Positions 36,500-44,368 of a DNA stretch of 64,000 bases are shown here, piece by piece. This stretch comes from JAXLVB01 sp046329195 (GTDB taxonomy: Bacteria; Bacteroidota; Bacteroidia; Cytophagales; Spirosomataceae). A model generated the notes under the pieces. The model had not been told where the DNA came from. It saw nothing but the letters and a program-made list of their open reading frames with translations, and did not search any database. The stretch lies in the NCBI GenBank assembly GCA_046329195.1, contig JAXLVB010000002.1:744001-808000 (forward strand). The letters are read 5' to 3'. Both the position numbers and the translations under genes were made by a program. Numbering within the stretch: position 1 is the first letter of the stretch; every line of letters begins with the position of its first letter.

Positions 36500-37423
36500 A
36501 TGTTAGCACTCAATCCAGTCCATTTTCAGAATCGTCGGTTGGAGCAATTGGTCGAAAATCGGACCATTCATACCCTCAATCATGCCGAGTTGAATATTTT
36601 TGAAACCCATCAACAAGCCAGTCAGGTATTGCTTCAGTTTAAAGAACCTGTATTGGCCAGCATGATTAAAGGCAAAAAAGTAATGCACTTACAGGATACT
36701 CCAGCATTTGGTTTTTTGCCTGGCGAATCGGTGATTTTACCTGCCAATGAATTAATGTGTATTGATTTCCCGGAAGCTACGGAGCTGAATCCGACCCAAT
36801 GTTTGGCACTATCGTTTGATGAAGCCAAACTGCAAGAGGCAGTGAACTTGCTTAATCAGAGAGGATTAAAGCAAAATGGTCAAGAATGGAGTATGACCGA
36901 CTACAACTACCACTTTACCAACGACATCGCCATCAATCAAATCTTACAACGCTTGATTTTTATCTTTTCAGAAAATCACCCTTCTAAAGACATCTTTGCA
37001 GATTTGCTGATTCAAGAATTGGTCATCCGAATTTTGCAGACCGAATCAAAAAGTTTGTACATCAAAAAGTCCTTCCAAAATCCCAATAATGACCGAATTT
37101 CGTTTATCATTCAGTTTATTCGAGAAAACATTACCGAAGACCTCTCAGTCGAGCTTTTAAGTGAGAAGGCTTACATGAGCGAGTCCAATTTTTATCGAAC
37201 TTTTAAGCATGAAATGGGCTTCTCTCCTAACGATTTTATCATTGAAGAACGCCTCAAAATGGCTGAAAGCTTATTAAGAAACCCCAAAGTGAGTGTAAAA
37301 GAAGCCTATTTGGCAAGTGGTTTCAATAGTTTTTCGTATTTTTGTCGGTTATTCAAAAAGAAAAAGAACCTCTCTCCTACCGAATTCAAAGAAAAATCAA
37401 ATCTGGTCAACCTTGCCTCTTAA
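36500..37423 (+). CDS. AraC family transcriptional regulator
   Basis: 307 residues from the ATG at 36500; the upstream ATG at 36458 adds 14 residues with no AraC-like pattern. The N-terminal half fits the AraC_N cupin-type ligand domain (VLASMIKGKKVMHL), and the C-terminal 100 residues form two helix-turn-helix motifs (LLSEKAYMSESNFYRTFKHEMGFSP; VKEAYLASGFNSFSYFCRLFKKK). It is divergent from the aldehyde dehydrogenase gene, with about 216 bases between, and likely activates it in response to an aldehyde or alcohol. Confidence 0.88.
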   Translation: MLALNPVHFQNRRLEQLVENRTIHTLNHAELNIFETHQQASQVLLQFKEPVLASMIKGKKVMHLQDTPAFGFLPGESVILPANELMCIDFPEATELNPTQCLALSFDEAKLQEAVNLLNQRGLKQNGQEWSMTDYNYHFTNDIAINQILQRLIFIFSENHPSKDIFADLLIQELVIRILQTESKSLYIKKSFQNPNNDRISFIIQFIRENITEDLSVELLSEKAYMSESNFYRTFKHEMGFSPNDFIIEERLKMAESLLRNPKVSVKEAYLASGFNSFSYFCRLFKKKKNLSPTEFKEKSNLVNLAS

Positions 37424-37572
37424 TTAGTTCAATACCAAAGCGTTTAAACAGATTGGGGAATGGAGTATAGCCTATGAGGACATAGGTTCCGACCGTTTAG
37501 TCTTGCTATGGGTGTTTCAAACCATCGCTACGAAAGTATCCTTACCTGTACTAGATAGTAAGGTTATACTCA

Positions 37573-37630
37573 TTCACCCCACCGAGCGTCGGTCGCCCCA
37601 CCCTCTCCTGCTGGGAGGGCTTCTAAAGTC
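37573..37630. repeat. degenerate copy of the CCCCTCTCC palindromic repeat
   Basis: TTCACCCCACC at the left, a small hairpin, then CCACCCTCTCC, TGCT and GGGAGGGCTTCTAAAG. The core stem CCCTCTCC/GGGAGGG has one bulged T. Flanks and core recall the repeat at 34651-34690, so the two copies bracket the aldehyde dehydrogenase/AraC module. Confidence 0.45.
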
Positions 37631-37708
37631 CCAGGGAGCTAGTGAAAGAGGTTCTGTGTACAACTTAATTAACCAATTCTCTCACCAACTAGATTTATAG
37701 GTAAAATC

Positions 37709-37744
37709 AACAAGAGCCACTCTATCGCTAAAATGACTCTTGTT
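37709..37744 (-). terminator. possible terminator of the PadR-hydrolase operon
   Basis: AACAAGAG (37709-37716) and CTCTTGTT (37737-37744) form an 8-bp stem, extended by two pairs past one mismatch. On the minus strand GATTTTACC follows, a short T run. It lies 14 bases after the hydrolase stop codon. The loop is large, so it is only a fair candidate. Confidence 0.4.
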
Positions 37745-37757
37745 TAAATGGCTTTGT

Positions 37758-39158
37758 TTAATTGACTTTTTTCTTAATCCACTTACTTATATCTTCCAAC
37801 ACAACGGGCGCAATCGTTTGCTCTATCGTGGCGTATTCAATCGGATTGCCTGTAGAACATTCTTGAAATAAATGGTTTAGGTTTTTATACTGTTTAGTCA
37901 CAACATCCTTATTTCCACCTTGTTTTACAGCTTTTTCAATAGCAATTAAGTTAGCAGGACAAGGTACTTGCAGGTCTTTTTCACCATTTAGTGCCAGAAC
38001 TGGGCAGCTTACTTTCTCAAGATTAACACTTGGGTCATATTTTAGAAAGAAACTCATCCATGGCCAAGGGCCCATGTACTCTTTAATTTGAGCTTCAACA
38101 AATGCCTCTTGAGTTTGGTCTTTGGGTTTCCAGCTTGGGTTTTCGGCCAGTTGTTTCAACAAAAAAACCTTCATATCTTCATTTAACTTAGCATCATCAC
38201 TTGATTTTGCAATCAGGTCAAACATCCCTTCACTAATCTTTCGGGTAAGGTTGATTTCAGCATCCGACGCACCATTTACTTTGGCAATGAGTGCTTGTTG
38301 TTCCAATAACAGTTCGGCACATTTAGTACCTGGTCCTGCCATCAATACGATAAATGCGATGTCTTTATTATTGGCTGCCACCATAGGCGCTATCATTCCT
38401 CCTTCGCTGTGACCAACCAAGCCAATTTGTTTGATTTCCTTACGAGTTTTTAAATAGGCCATAGCACTTAGGACATCCGAAGCGTGATCTGCCGAAGTAG
38501 CAGATTTGAAATTCCCAGATGACTTACCAACCCCACGGTCATCGAAACGAAGTACTGCGATACCTTGGCGTGTTAAATAATCGGAGAGCACCAAAAAAGG
38601 CTTATGTCCCAGCAATTCCTCATCTCGGTTTTGAGGGCCACTTCCCGAAATTAAGATTACAGCAGTAAAGACACCCTCTTTTTGAGGTAATGTTAGCGTT
38701 CCTGCCAACGTAATATTTGCTGTGGTATTCGGAAAACTTAACTCTTCTTCGTAATAAGGATATGGTTTTTGTGGCACTTGTGGCCGCTTCGGTGCCTCAG
38801 TAGCAATAGTTCCTTTGGTAAGCACCAGAGAAAATTCTTTGCCGCCTTGTTTGAAAGTTCCTTTAATTTTGTCGCCTTCATAGGTTCCATTGTATTGGAT
38901 TTGAGCCGCTGGTATTTCCAGATTTAATACCGAATTTTCAAAACTCGCCTTGGAAATGGGTATTCCTTTTGCTCCTTGGTCTGGGCTATCCATAGTGGCT
39001 TTGATGCCGTTTTCTGACTTTACGATATGGACTACTAATCGCAACTGCACTTTTTCTGTGACTTGTAAGGCACCGTTCCAGTCGCCAATTACCTCTTGAG
39101 CTTGTACAGTCAACAGGCTCATTATCAAAAAAATACATCCTAAAACTAACTTTTTCAT
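37758..39158 (-). CDS. exported alpha/beta hydrolase
   Basis: 466 residues. A signal peptide (1-20, ending TVQAQ) is followed by a beta-rich N-terminal domain (about 22-118, GDWNGALQV...GTYEGDKIKGTFKQGGKEF) and an alpha/beta hydrolase fold (about 150-460). The nucleophile elbow is GHSEGG, preceded by RFDDRGVGKSSG; the Asp and His (NHLFQEC) of the triad follow near the end. Such two-domain proteins are annotated as S9-like or dienelactone-type hydrolases; the substrate is unknown. The start overlaps the stop of the HAAS gene by 4 bp (ATGA), so the enzyme is expressed together with a PadR switch. Confidence 0.88.
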   Translation of the reverse strand: MKKLVLGCIFLIMSLLTVQAQEVIGDWNGALQVTEKVQLRLVVHIVKSENGIKATMDSPDQGAKGIPISKASFENSVLNLEIPAAQIQYNGTYEGDKIKGTFKQGGKEFSLVLTKGTIATEAPKRPQVPQKPYPYYEEELSFPNTTANITLAGTLTLPQKEGVFTAVILISGSGPQNRDEELLGHKPFLVLSDYLTRQGIAVLRFDDRGVGKSSGNFKSATSADHASDVLSAMAYLKTRKEIKQIGLVGHSEGGMIAPMVAANNKDIAFIVLMAGPGTKCAELLLEQQALIAKVNGASDAEINLTRKISEGMFDLIAKSSDDAKLNEDMKVFLLKQLAENPSWKPKDQTQEAFVEAQIKEYMGPWPWMSFFLKYDPSVNLEKVSCPVLALNGEKDLQVPCPANLIAIEKAVKQGGNKDVVTKQYKNLNHLFQECSTGNPIEYATIEQTIAPVVLEDISKWIKKKVN

Positions 39159-39733
39159 GGCTTTTTGTTTCGAATTGTTTTAAGTAAAAAAATGATGAAG
39201 AAATAAAGTCCAACACAGAGTGCGCTAACCACTGGAATAAAAAAGTCGCCTAAGACTTCAACAACGCCGGGTTGCGGTGTAACTGTCCCAAAAAGAAAAT
39301 GACCGTTTCCGACCCAAAGCCCTGTTTCGGAGGGATTCACCAATTTCATGACTATCACAATCGGGAATCCTATCAAAAGCAAGGTTAACACAAACAAAAT
39401 GGTGTATCCAACTCCATTTTTGAGATTGAGCCATAAAGCCTGTACCAAATGCTTTAGGTTGTAAGACCGCACCGCTTGGTCAATTTTCTTGATTGCCACT
39501 ACCTCTTGCAAGGTAACTTCAGGAGGTCCCAATCGTTCGATGATGTTCAGAAGCGCCGTTTGTTCCTCCTCGGTTTGGTGGTTCTGGAGGTATTCAAAAA
39601 GGTAGCTGTTTACTTCCATTAAACATTCTTCTTGATCGTGAACTGACAAAATGTGAACCACCCGTTTACAGCGACTCATGTAGTCGTTATAGATTCGTTG
39701 GCTGTTGGGATGCTTAAATTCTAACGATTTCAT
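39155..39733 (-). CDS. HAAS/DUF1700-like membrane signalling protein
   Basis: A 192-residue protein. The N-terminal ~90 residues are helical and charged (CKRVVHILSVHDQEECLMEVNSYLFEYLQNH...LGPPEVTLQEV), the usual layout of the HAAS/DUF1700 domain. Two membrane helices follow at about 112-132 and 166-186. Proteins of this type are regularly encoded right after PadR regulators and are thought to relay a membrane signal to them. Both ends overlap neighbours by 4 bp, the PadR gene before and the hydrolase after. The family name is an inference from layout and position. Confidence 0.75.
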   Translation of the reverse strand: MKSLEFKHPNSQRIYNDYMSRCKRVVHILSVHDQEECLMEVNSYLFEYLQNHQTEEEQTALLNIIERLGPPEVTLQEVVAIKKIDQAVRSYNLKHLVQALWLNLKNGVGYTILFVLTLLLIGFPIVIVMKLVNPSETGLWVGNGHFLFGTVTPQPGVVEVLGDFFIPVVSALCVGLYFFIIFLLKTIRNKKP

Positions 39734-40059
39734 GGCTTTTTTAAATTGGTAAAAATGGTCTCTAAGTTTTGCTGCATCTCAGCCAAAGTACTTTTGCCTA
39801 ACTCAGCAATGTAATAGTACTTGCGAGGAATTCCCGATGTTTGTTCCACCCATTTGAAAATGAGTAGTTCGTCCTTCATTAAGCGAATCAATAAAGGATA
39901 AATAGTGCTCTCAGTGACCTCCACACTATACTCTTCTTTTAGTTGTTGTATCAACTCATATCCATAACACTCTTTCTGATTGAGTGCCTCTAAGACATAA
40001 AAAGGCAAGAGTCCTTTTTTGAGTTGTGTGTCCCAGTTTTTTAGAAATTCTGTTTTCAT
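39730..40059 (-). CDS. PadR family transcriptional regulator
   Basis: 109 residues from the ATG at 40059; the ATG 18 bases upstream adds a short tail that is not typical of the family. The winged helix is clear: KGLLPFYVLEALNQKECYGYELIQQL, ESTIYPLLIRLMKDELL and IPRKYYYIAELG. A C-terminal helix mediates dimerisation. PadR repressors usually control their own operon; here that means the HAAS-type protein and the exported hydrolase. A 14-bp palindrome lies about 190 bases upstream of the start. Confidence 0.93.
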   Translation of the reverse strand: MKTEFLKNWDTQLKKGLLPFYVLEALNQKECYGYELIQQLKEEYSVEVTESTIYPLLIRLMKDELLIFKWVEQTSGIPRKYYYIAELGKSTLAEMQQNLETIFTNLKKP

Positions 40060-40375
40060 GTTGCAAATATATTTCAATTTATAATACTACGCAATACGAT
40101 GTATTACAAAAATTTAATTTCCATTGAAAACCCTGATGAAAAAAGCGATTAAGTCTCTATTTTTTCCATGTTAAGCACCATTTGACTCCCATGTTCATGA
40201 ATCAAAGAACCAAACAGGTGCTTTTAGCCGTTAATAACTAAAATCAAATATCCGATACCATCACTGCGAGTGATGGTATCGGTACTTGTCCAACCAATAG
40301 TTCCGTATAAATCAAAGCAGAACCATTTTTTTAGATAAAATACACTTCTTTAATACAACACTTTCGCAACAGCCT
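40060..40375. other. 316-bp divergent intergenic region
   Basis: It holds the promoters of the PadR operon (minus) and of the response regulator (plus). Close to the PadR start the sequence is AT-rich with TACG/CGTA-like short palindromes (ATACTACGCAATACGATGTAT region, 40083-40103), a plausible PadR operator. The long perfect palindrome at 40252-40282 lies nearer to the regulator gene. No gene was seen. Confidence 0.5.
40252..40282. repeat. 14-bp perfect palindrome with 3-base loop
   Basis: CCGATACCATCACT (40252-40265) and its exact complement (40269-40282) flank a GCG loop. It lies between divergent genes, so it is not an ordinary terminator. It may be a REP-type dispersed palindrome, an operator, or a 5' leader hairpin of the response-regulator transcript. 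Confidence 0.65.
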
Positions 40376-41047
40376 ATGAAAATATTATTAGTAGAGGACG
40401 AAGAACGCTTGGCTTCCTTCATTCGAAAAGGAATTTCTGCTGAAGGATATGAAGTGGTAGTAGCGTTTGATGGACGAATGGGGTTATCATTATTTAAGAA
40501 AGACATCTATGACCTCCTAATTTTGGATGTGAATTTACCCCAACTCAATGGTTTTGAGTTATGCCGATTGATTCGTTCAGAAAATGAGACCATTCCCATT
40601 TTGATGCTTACAGCGCTAGATAGTATTGCAGATAAAGCGGATGGCTTTCATGCTGGGGGAGATGACTATTTGGCCAAACCCTTTGAGTTTCAAGAGTTAT
40701 TGCTCCGCATTCGGGCATTGACTCGCCGAAACCAATCGAAAACAAGTCAAGTATTGCGGTTGGCTGATTTAGAACTCAACTTAGACAGCAAAACCGTCAC
40801 ACGAGCCGGTAAACGAATTGAGTTGACTACCCGAGAATATTCTTTGATGGAGTACATGATGCTCAATAAGGGCAAAATCATTTCTCGTGTTGATATTAGT
40901 GAGCGAGTTTGGAGTCTTAATTTTGATAGTAACACCAACGTAATTGACGTGTATGTCAGCTATTTACGCAAAAAAATAGATAAAGATTTTTCGCCTAAAT
41001 TACTGCACACTGTTGTAGGGATGGGATATGTACTAAGAGAAGGATAA
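40376..41047 (+). CDS. OmpR-family response regulator
   Basis: 223 residues: a receiver domain (1-115) with Asp51 (LILDVNLPQLNG), Glu8-Asp9 pocket and Lys101 (LAKPFE), and a winged-helix trans_reg_C domain (about 130-222, ITTREYSLMEYMMLNKGKIISR-like region, VIDVYVSYLRKKID). It resembles the CusR/CopR/RprY group that controls metal or drug efflux. The histidine kinase follows after 18 bases and a complete RND efflux system lies about 2 kb downstream, so control of that pump is likely. Direct repeats at 42667-42694 are a candidate binding site. Confidence 0.95.
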   Translation: MKILLVEDEERLASFIRKGISAEGYEVVVAFDGRMGLSLFKKDIYDLLILDVNLPQLNGFELCRLIRSENETIPILMLTALDSIADKADGFHAGGDDYLAKPFEFQELLLRIRALTRRNQSKTSQVLRLADLELNLDSKTVTRAGKRIELTTREYSLMEYMMLNKGKIISRVDISERVWSLNFDSNTNVIDVYVSYLRKKIDKDFSPKLLHTVVGMGYVLREG

Positions 41048-41065
41048 ACGGAAATTTATTGACCT

Positions 41066-42415
41066 ATGCTCATTCGTAACCGTCTAACCCTCATTTTTAC
41101 CTTGTTGGCTATGGCCATTCAAGTAACCTTGTCGTTGTTGGTGTGGTATTTTTATTCGTTGTACCGTCAGGAAGAGTTTTACAGCCGATTAGAAGGTAAA
41201 GCCCGTGTAGCGGGTCGTGTGCTCATTGCACGGCGACATTTACATGATGATTTCTTTAAAAATATGGTTAAAACTGATCTTTTGACCATTGTTGAAGAAC
41301 AAATAAGCATTTATGACAGTCAACAAAAGCTAGTATTCACCAATAGAACACTCAAAGAATCAGACTATTATAAAGAGAAAATTCCATTATTAGCCAAAGA
41401 GTCTTTGCTCGAATTCAGAAGTGGACACCTTGAGTCAATTGTAATGCCCTTTAATGATAGAGGCCAAGTATTCTATATTTTTGCCTCGGGTTATGACCGC
41501 ATTGGGTTTGCTAAATTGGGTACACTTCAACAAATTTTGGTATTGGCCAACTTATTGGGTTTTGCCCTTATTGTTCTTGCTGGTTGGTATTTTTCGGGAC
41601 GAGTACTCCAGCCGATTTCTCAGATGGTGAACGAAGTGGAGCAAATAACGGCTCGACATTTACAAAAACGAGTGAATGAAGGAAACCGTCGGGATGAAAT
41701 AGCCCAACTCGCCATGACCTTTAACCAAATGCTGTTTCGGCTAGAGGATGCTTTTGTATCACAACGTAGCTTTGTAGCCCATGCTTCGCACGAACTTCGT
41801 ACGCCTTTGACCAATATTTTAGGTACTTTAGAAACATCCCTTCGGTATGACCATCATCCAAAAGATTGGTTAGAAAGCATGGAAGTAGCCGTAGAGGAAT
41901 TAAAAAAGCTAATATCCTTAACGAATTCCTTGCTGGAGTTAGCTAATATTTCTGATGGTCAGCTAGTTCTACAGCCCATCCAAGTTGATGACTGCTTGCT
42001 CAATGCACTCGGCTACGTACAAGGTAAGTATCCAGCTCGAAAGGTGCAGTTACAATTTTCTGAAGATTCCGAAACTGCATTTACCTGCTTAGGTGTGGAA
42101 TCGTTATTGACAACCGCTTTTCTAAATGTATTAGACAATGCGTGTAAGTATTCGGAAGACGATGTTTCGGTTCAACTATCTGTTAATGATGCTACCATTG
42201 TTGTTCGGGTGCAAGACAAAGGCAGAGGAATAGACCCCGAAGATGCAGGTCATATTTTTGACCCATTATACCGTGGAAAAAATGTATCTGGCGTAACGGG
42301 GTATGGAATTGGGTTGGCGATTACTCAAAAAATCATTGAATTGCATCAGGGTACACTAGAAATTTTATCAAAAATTAACGAAGGCACGTCGGTAAGCATT
42401 AAAATTCCCACGTAA
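41066..42415 (+). CDS. sensor histidine kinase (HAMP-HisKA-HATPase)
   Basis: 449 residues. Membrane helices at about 8-30 and 155-177 enclose a periplasmic sensor loop of about 125 residues; a HAMP domain (about 178-230), HisKA with His242 (HASHELRTPLTN), and an HATPase domain (N box DNACKYSE, G boxes DKGRGID and GYGIGLAI) follow. It is the cognate kinase of the OmpR-type regulator encoded 18 bases upstream. The small sensor domain has no recognisable fold. The efflux genes downstream suggest that it detects a pump substrate or envelope stress. Confidence 0.94.
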   Translation: MLIRNRLTLIFTLLAMAIQVTLSLLVWYFYSLYRQEEFYSRLEGKARVAGRVLIARRHLHDDFFKNMVKTDLLTIVEEQISIYDSQQKLVFTNRTLKESDYYKEKIPLLAKESLLEFRSGHLESIVMPFNDRGQVFYIFASGYDRIGFAKLGTLQQILVLANLLGFALIVLAGWYFSGRVLQPISQMVNEVEQITARHLQKRVNEGNRRDEIAQLAMTFNQMLFRLEDAFVSQRSFVAHASHELRTPLTNILGTLETSLRYDHHPKDWLESMEVAVEELKKLISLTNSLLELANISDGQLVLQPIQVDDCLLNALGYVQGKYPARKVQLQFSEDSETAFTCLGVESLLTTAFLNVLDNACKYSEDDVSVQLSVNDATIVVRVQDKGRGIDPEDAGHIFDPLYRGKNVSGVTGYGIGLAITQKIIELHQGTLEILSKINEGTSVSIKIPT

Positions 42416-42747
42416 AGGAGTAATTTTTCTAATCTCGTTTTAATGTCCAACGAACAGTCTATTTATTTTGATGATTCAGATTAAAAAGTAGATTTCACGG
42501 CTTAAAATTGCTTAGAAAGTTGAAAATATTGTACTATTCCCATAATTAACTAATCTTTTATTCGGTAAGCCTTCTTTCTAAAACTCACTAATCGCTTCAA
42601 AAAGCGACTTTCTACTAGAATTCTTATTCAATTCTTAACAAAACATCATCCAATTCGATTAGATTTTTCTAATAACTTCTAATTTCTTTCTCATGCCGTT
42701 TTAATCTCCTCACACTTGTTTTGTGGCATTCAATTTCAGACAATATT
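42416..42747. other. 332-bp region upstream of the efflux genes
   Basis: AT-rich, non-coding. It carries several copies of TTCTAAT: one at 42427-42433 and a cluster at 42667-42694. No terminator hairpin is evident after the kinase gene. The spacing suggests a separate promoter for the small protein and efflux genes just before 42748. Confidence 0.5.
42667..42694 (+). promoter_or_regulatory. direct repeats, possible response-regulator operator
   Basis: TTCTAAT occurs at 42667-42673 and 42677-42683, then TTCTCAT at 42688-42694, so the starts are 10 and 11 bases apart, about one helical turn. OmpR-type regulators bind such head-to-tail repeats. It lies 54 bases before the start codon of the small membrane protein, ahead of the RND genes. 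A single copy, again preceded by ATTT, is at 42427-42433. Confidence 0.4.
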
Positions 42748-43017
42748 ATGCCACGCCGGACTTTTCCCTCTTTCTTGGTTTACGGTTTTGGACTTGCCCT
42801 GGCTTTGTCCTTGGTCTTCAATGCGTTTTTGTTGTTTGAGCAAAATCGTCAACAAACACATTACGAAAATGAGTTACGCAATTCGGTCAATGTAGCCGAA
42901 AATGAACTTTACCATCATCAGTTATCTGATTGTTTGCGAACCATGCAACAAAAAGACAGTCTCATTTCTAGCTTAAAAGCATCGCTTGCTCATCAAAAAT
43001 CCTCTGAAAATAAATAG
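42748..43017 (+). CDS. small single-span membrane protein of efflux operon
   Basis: 89 residues from the ATG at 42748; an alternative TTG start upstream is not needed. A basic N terminus (MPRRTF) leads to one membrane helix (about 8-28, FLVYGFGLALALSLVFNAFLLF), then a charged helical tail (about 30-85) likely to form a coiled coil. No family recognised. It lies between the two-component genes and the RND adaptor, in the same direction, with 162 bases to the adaptor. It could be a small accessory or signalling peptide; this is inference. Confidence 0.65.
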   Translation: MPRRTFPSFLVYGFGLALALSLVFNAFLLFEQNRQQTHYENELRNSVNVAENELYHHQLSDCLRTMQQKDSLISSLKASLAHQKSSENK

Positions 43018-43179
43018 TTACCATTAATGAATGACCATCATGTTGAGTGTAAAATCCTTCATCATTTCTCCACCAAGTCAAGGTTTGTTTTCAAATCAGG
43101 TTGCTAAACACCACCAATTTCAGTTGGCTGATTTGCCTTGAATTTAACCCAAACACAAAAATCAATAATCTGAAATCCT

Positions 43180-44262
43180 ATGAAACGAATCATCACATTG
43201 GTAAGCTTTGCTGCCCTAATAGGCAATATGGGCTGTTCTTCACATGGGGAAGAAAAAAAAGAAGAAGCAGTAAAATACCAAGTTACTAGTCCACTTGTGG
43301 CAGACACTACGGCTACTAAAGATTATGTATGTCAAATCCGTTCTATTCAGCATATCGAACTGCGTGCGTTGGAGAAAGGATACCTTCAAAAGATTTTTGT
43401 GGACGAAGGGCAATACGTAAAGCAAGGACAACTGATGTTTCAGATTATGCCCGTGGTTTACAACGCCGAACTTCAAAAGTCTCAGGCAGAGGCCAACTAT
43501 GTGGGCATTGAATACCAGAACACTAAACGCCTGGCTGATAGCAATATCGTTTCAAAAAATGAGTTAGCCCTTGCTAAAGCCAAATATGATAAAGCATTGG
43601 CCGAGGTAGCGTTGGCCAAAACGCATCTTCAGTTTACAGAGATTAGAGCACCATTTAGTGGGATTATGGACCATTTTCAGGTACGTCTCGGAAGTTTAGT
43701 TGATGATGGCGATTTGCTAACTACCCTATCAGACAATAGCAAAATGTGGGTGTATTTCAACGTACCCGAAGCCGAATACCTAGACTACAAAAGCCACAAT
43801 GACAAGAACATGACGTATGTAAACCTAGTCATGGCTAACAACGAACTTTTTGAAAATCAAGGCATTGTACAAACCATTGAGGCCGATTTCAACAACGAAA
43901 CAGGCAACATTGCTTTCCGAGCAACGTTCCCCAATCCGAAAGGCTTGTTGCGTCATGGTGAAACTGGTAACGTACGGATGACCCTTCCATTGAAGAAAGC
44001 CATCATTATTTCACAAAAATCAACTTTTGAAGTACTCGACAAAAAGTACGTCTATATAGTCGATAAGAACAACACGATACGGTCACGAGAGATAACCATT
44101 GCTGCCGAACTTCCACACATTTTCGTGGTGAAAAAAGGGCTGAATCCGACTGATAAAATCTTGCTGGAAGGCCTTCGTCAGGTGCGTGAAAATGAGAAAA
44201 TCCAATATACATTTCAAGAGCCTAAATCGGTCATTTCACATTTGAGCTTGTACGCTGAGTAA
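43180..44262 (+). CDS. RND efflux periplasmic adaptor (membrane fusion protein)
   Basis: 360 residues with a lipoprotein signal (lipidation Cys19 in LIGNMGCSS). The classical adaptor order is present: a lipoyl-like half (IELRALEKGYLQKIFVDEGQYVKQGQLMFQI), a helical hairpin (about 90-150, QKSQAEANYVGIEYQNTKRLADSNIVSKNELALAKAKY region), the second lipoyl half (IRAPFSGIMDHFQVRLGSLVDDGDLL), a beta-barrel domain and the membrane-proximal domain. It links the inner-membrane pump encoded next with the outer-membrane channel. The pump gene follows after 106 bases. Confidence 0.94.
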   Translation: MKRIITLVSFAALIGNMGCSSHGEEKKEEAVKYQVTSPLVADTTATKDYVCQIRSIQHIELRALEKGYLQKIFVDEGQYVKQGQLMFQIMPVVYNAELQKSQAEANYVGIEYQNTKRLADSNIVSKNELALAKAKYDKALAEVALAKTHLQFTEIRAPFSGIMDHFQVRLGSLVDDGDLLTTLSDNSKMWVYFNVPEAEYLDYKSHNDKNMTYVNLVMANNELFENQGIVQTIEADFNNETGNIAFRATFPNPKGLLRHGETGNVRMTLPLKKAIIISQKSTFEVLDKKYVYIVDKNNTIRSREITIAAELPHIFVVKKGLNPTDKILLEGLRQVRENEKIQYTFQEPKSVISHLSLYAE

Positions 44263-44368
44263 GGGAGCTTACGCCTCAAAAAAGCAGTTGAAAGGTCTGA
44301 ATTTACCTTTTTTCCGCTGCTAATCGAAGGCAATCATTCATTATTTCTCATTTTTTTCCCCAGAAGAT

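Larger units (their letters stand above)
37424..37757. other. 334-bp convergent intergenic region with degenerate repeat
   Basis: It separates the AraC gene (plus) from the hydrolase operon end (minus). It holds a degenerate copy of the CCCTCTCC-type palindrome (37601-37619), a small ACCGA/TCGGT hairpin (37581-37593), and a weak minus-strand terminator at 37709-37744. A 65-residue frame on the plus strand across the repeat is not credible as a gene. Nothing else was recognised. Confidence 0.55.

Noticed and set aside
37560..37574. 15-base identity with 56351-56365 (AAGGTTATACTCATT)
   Set aside because: A few 15-base matches are expected by chance in 64 kb, and the second copy is inside a coding region.
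37503..37700. 65-codon frame on the plus strand
   Set aside because: Composed largely of a degenerate palindromic repeat; no family pattern and poor start context.
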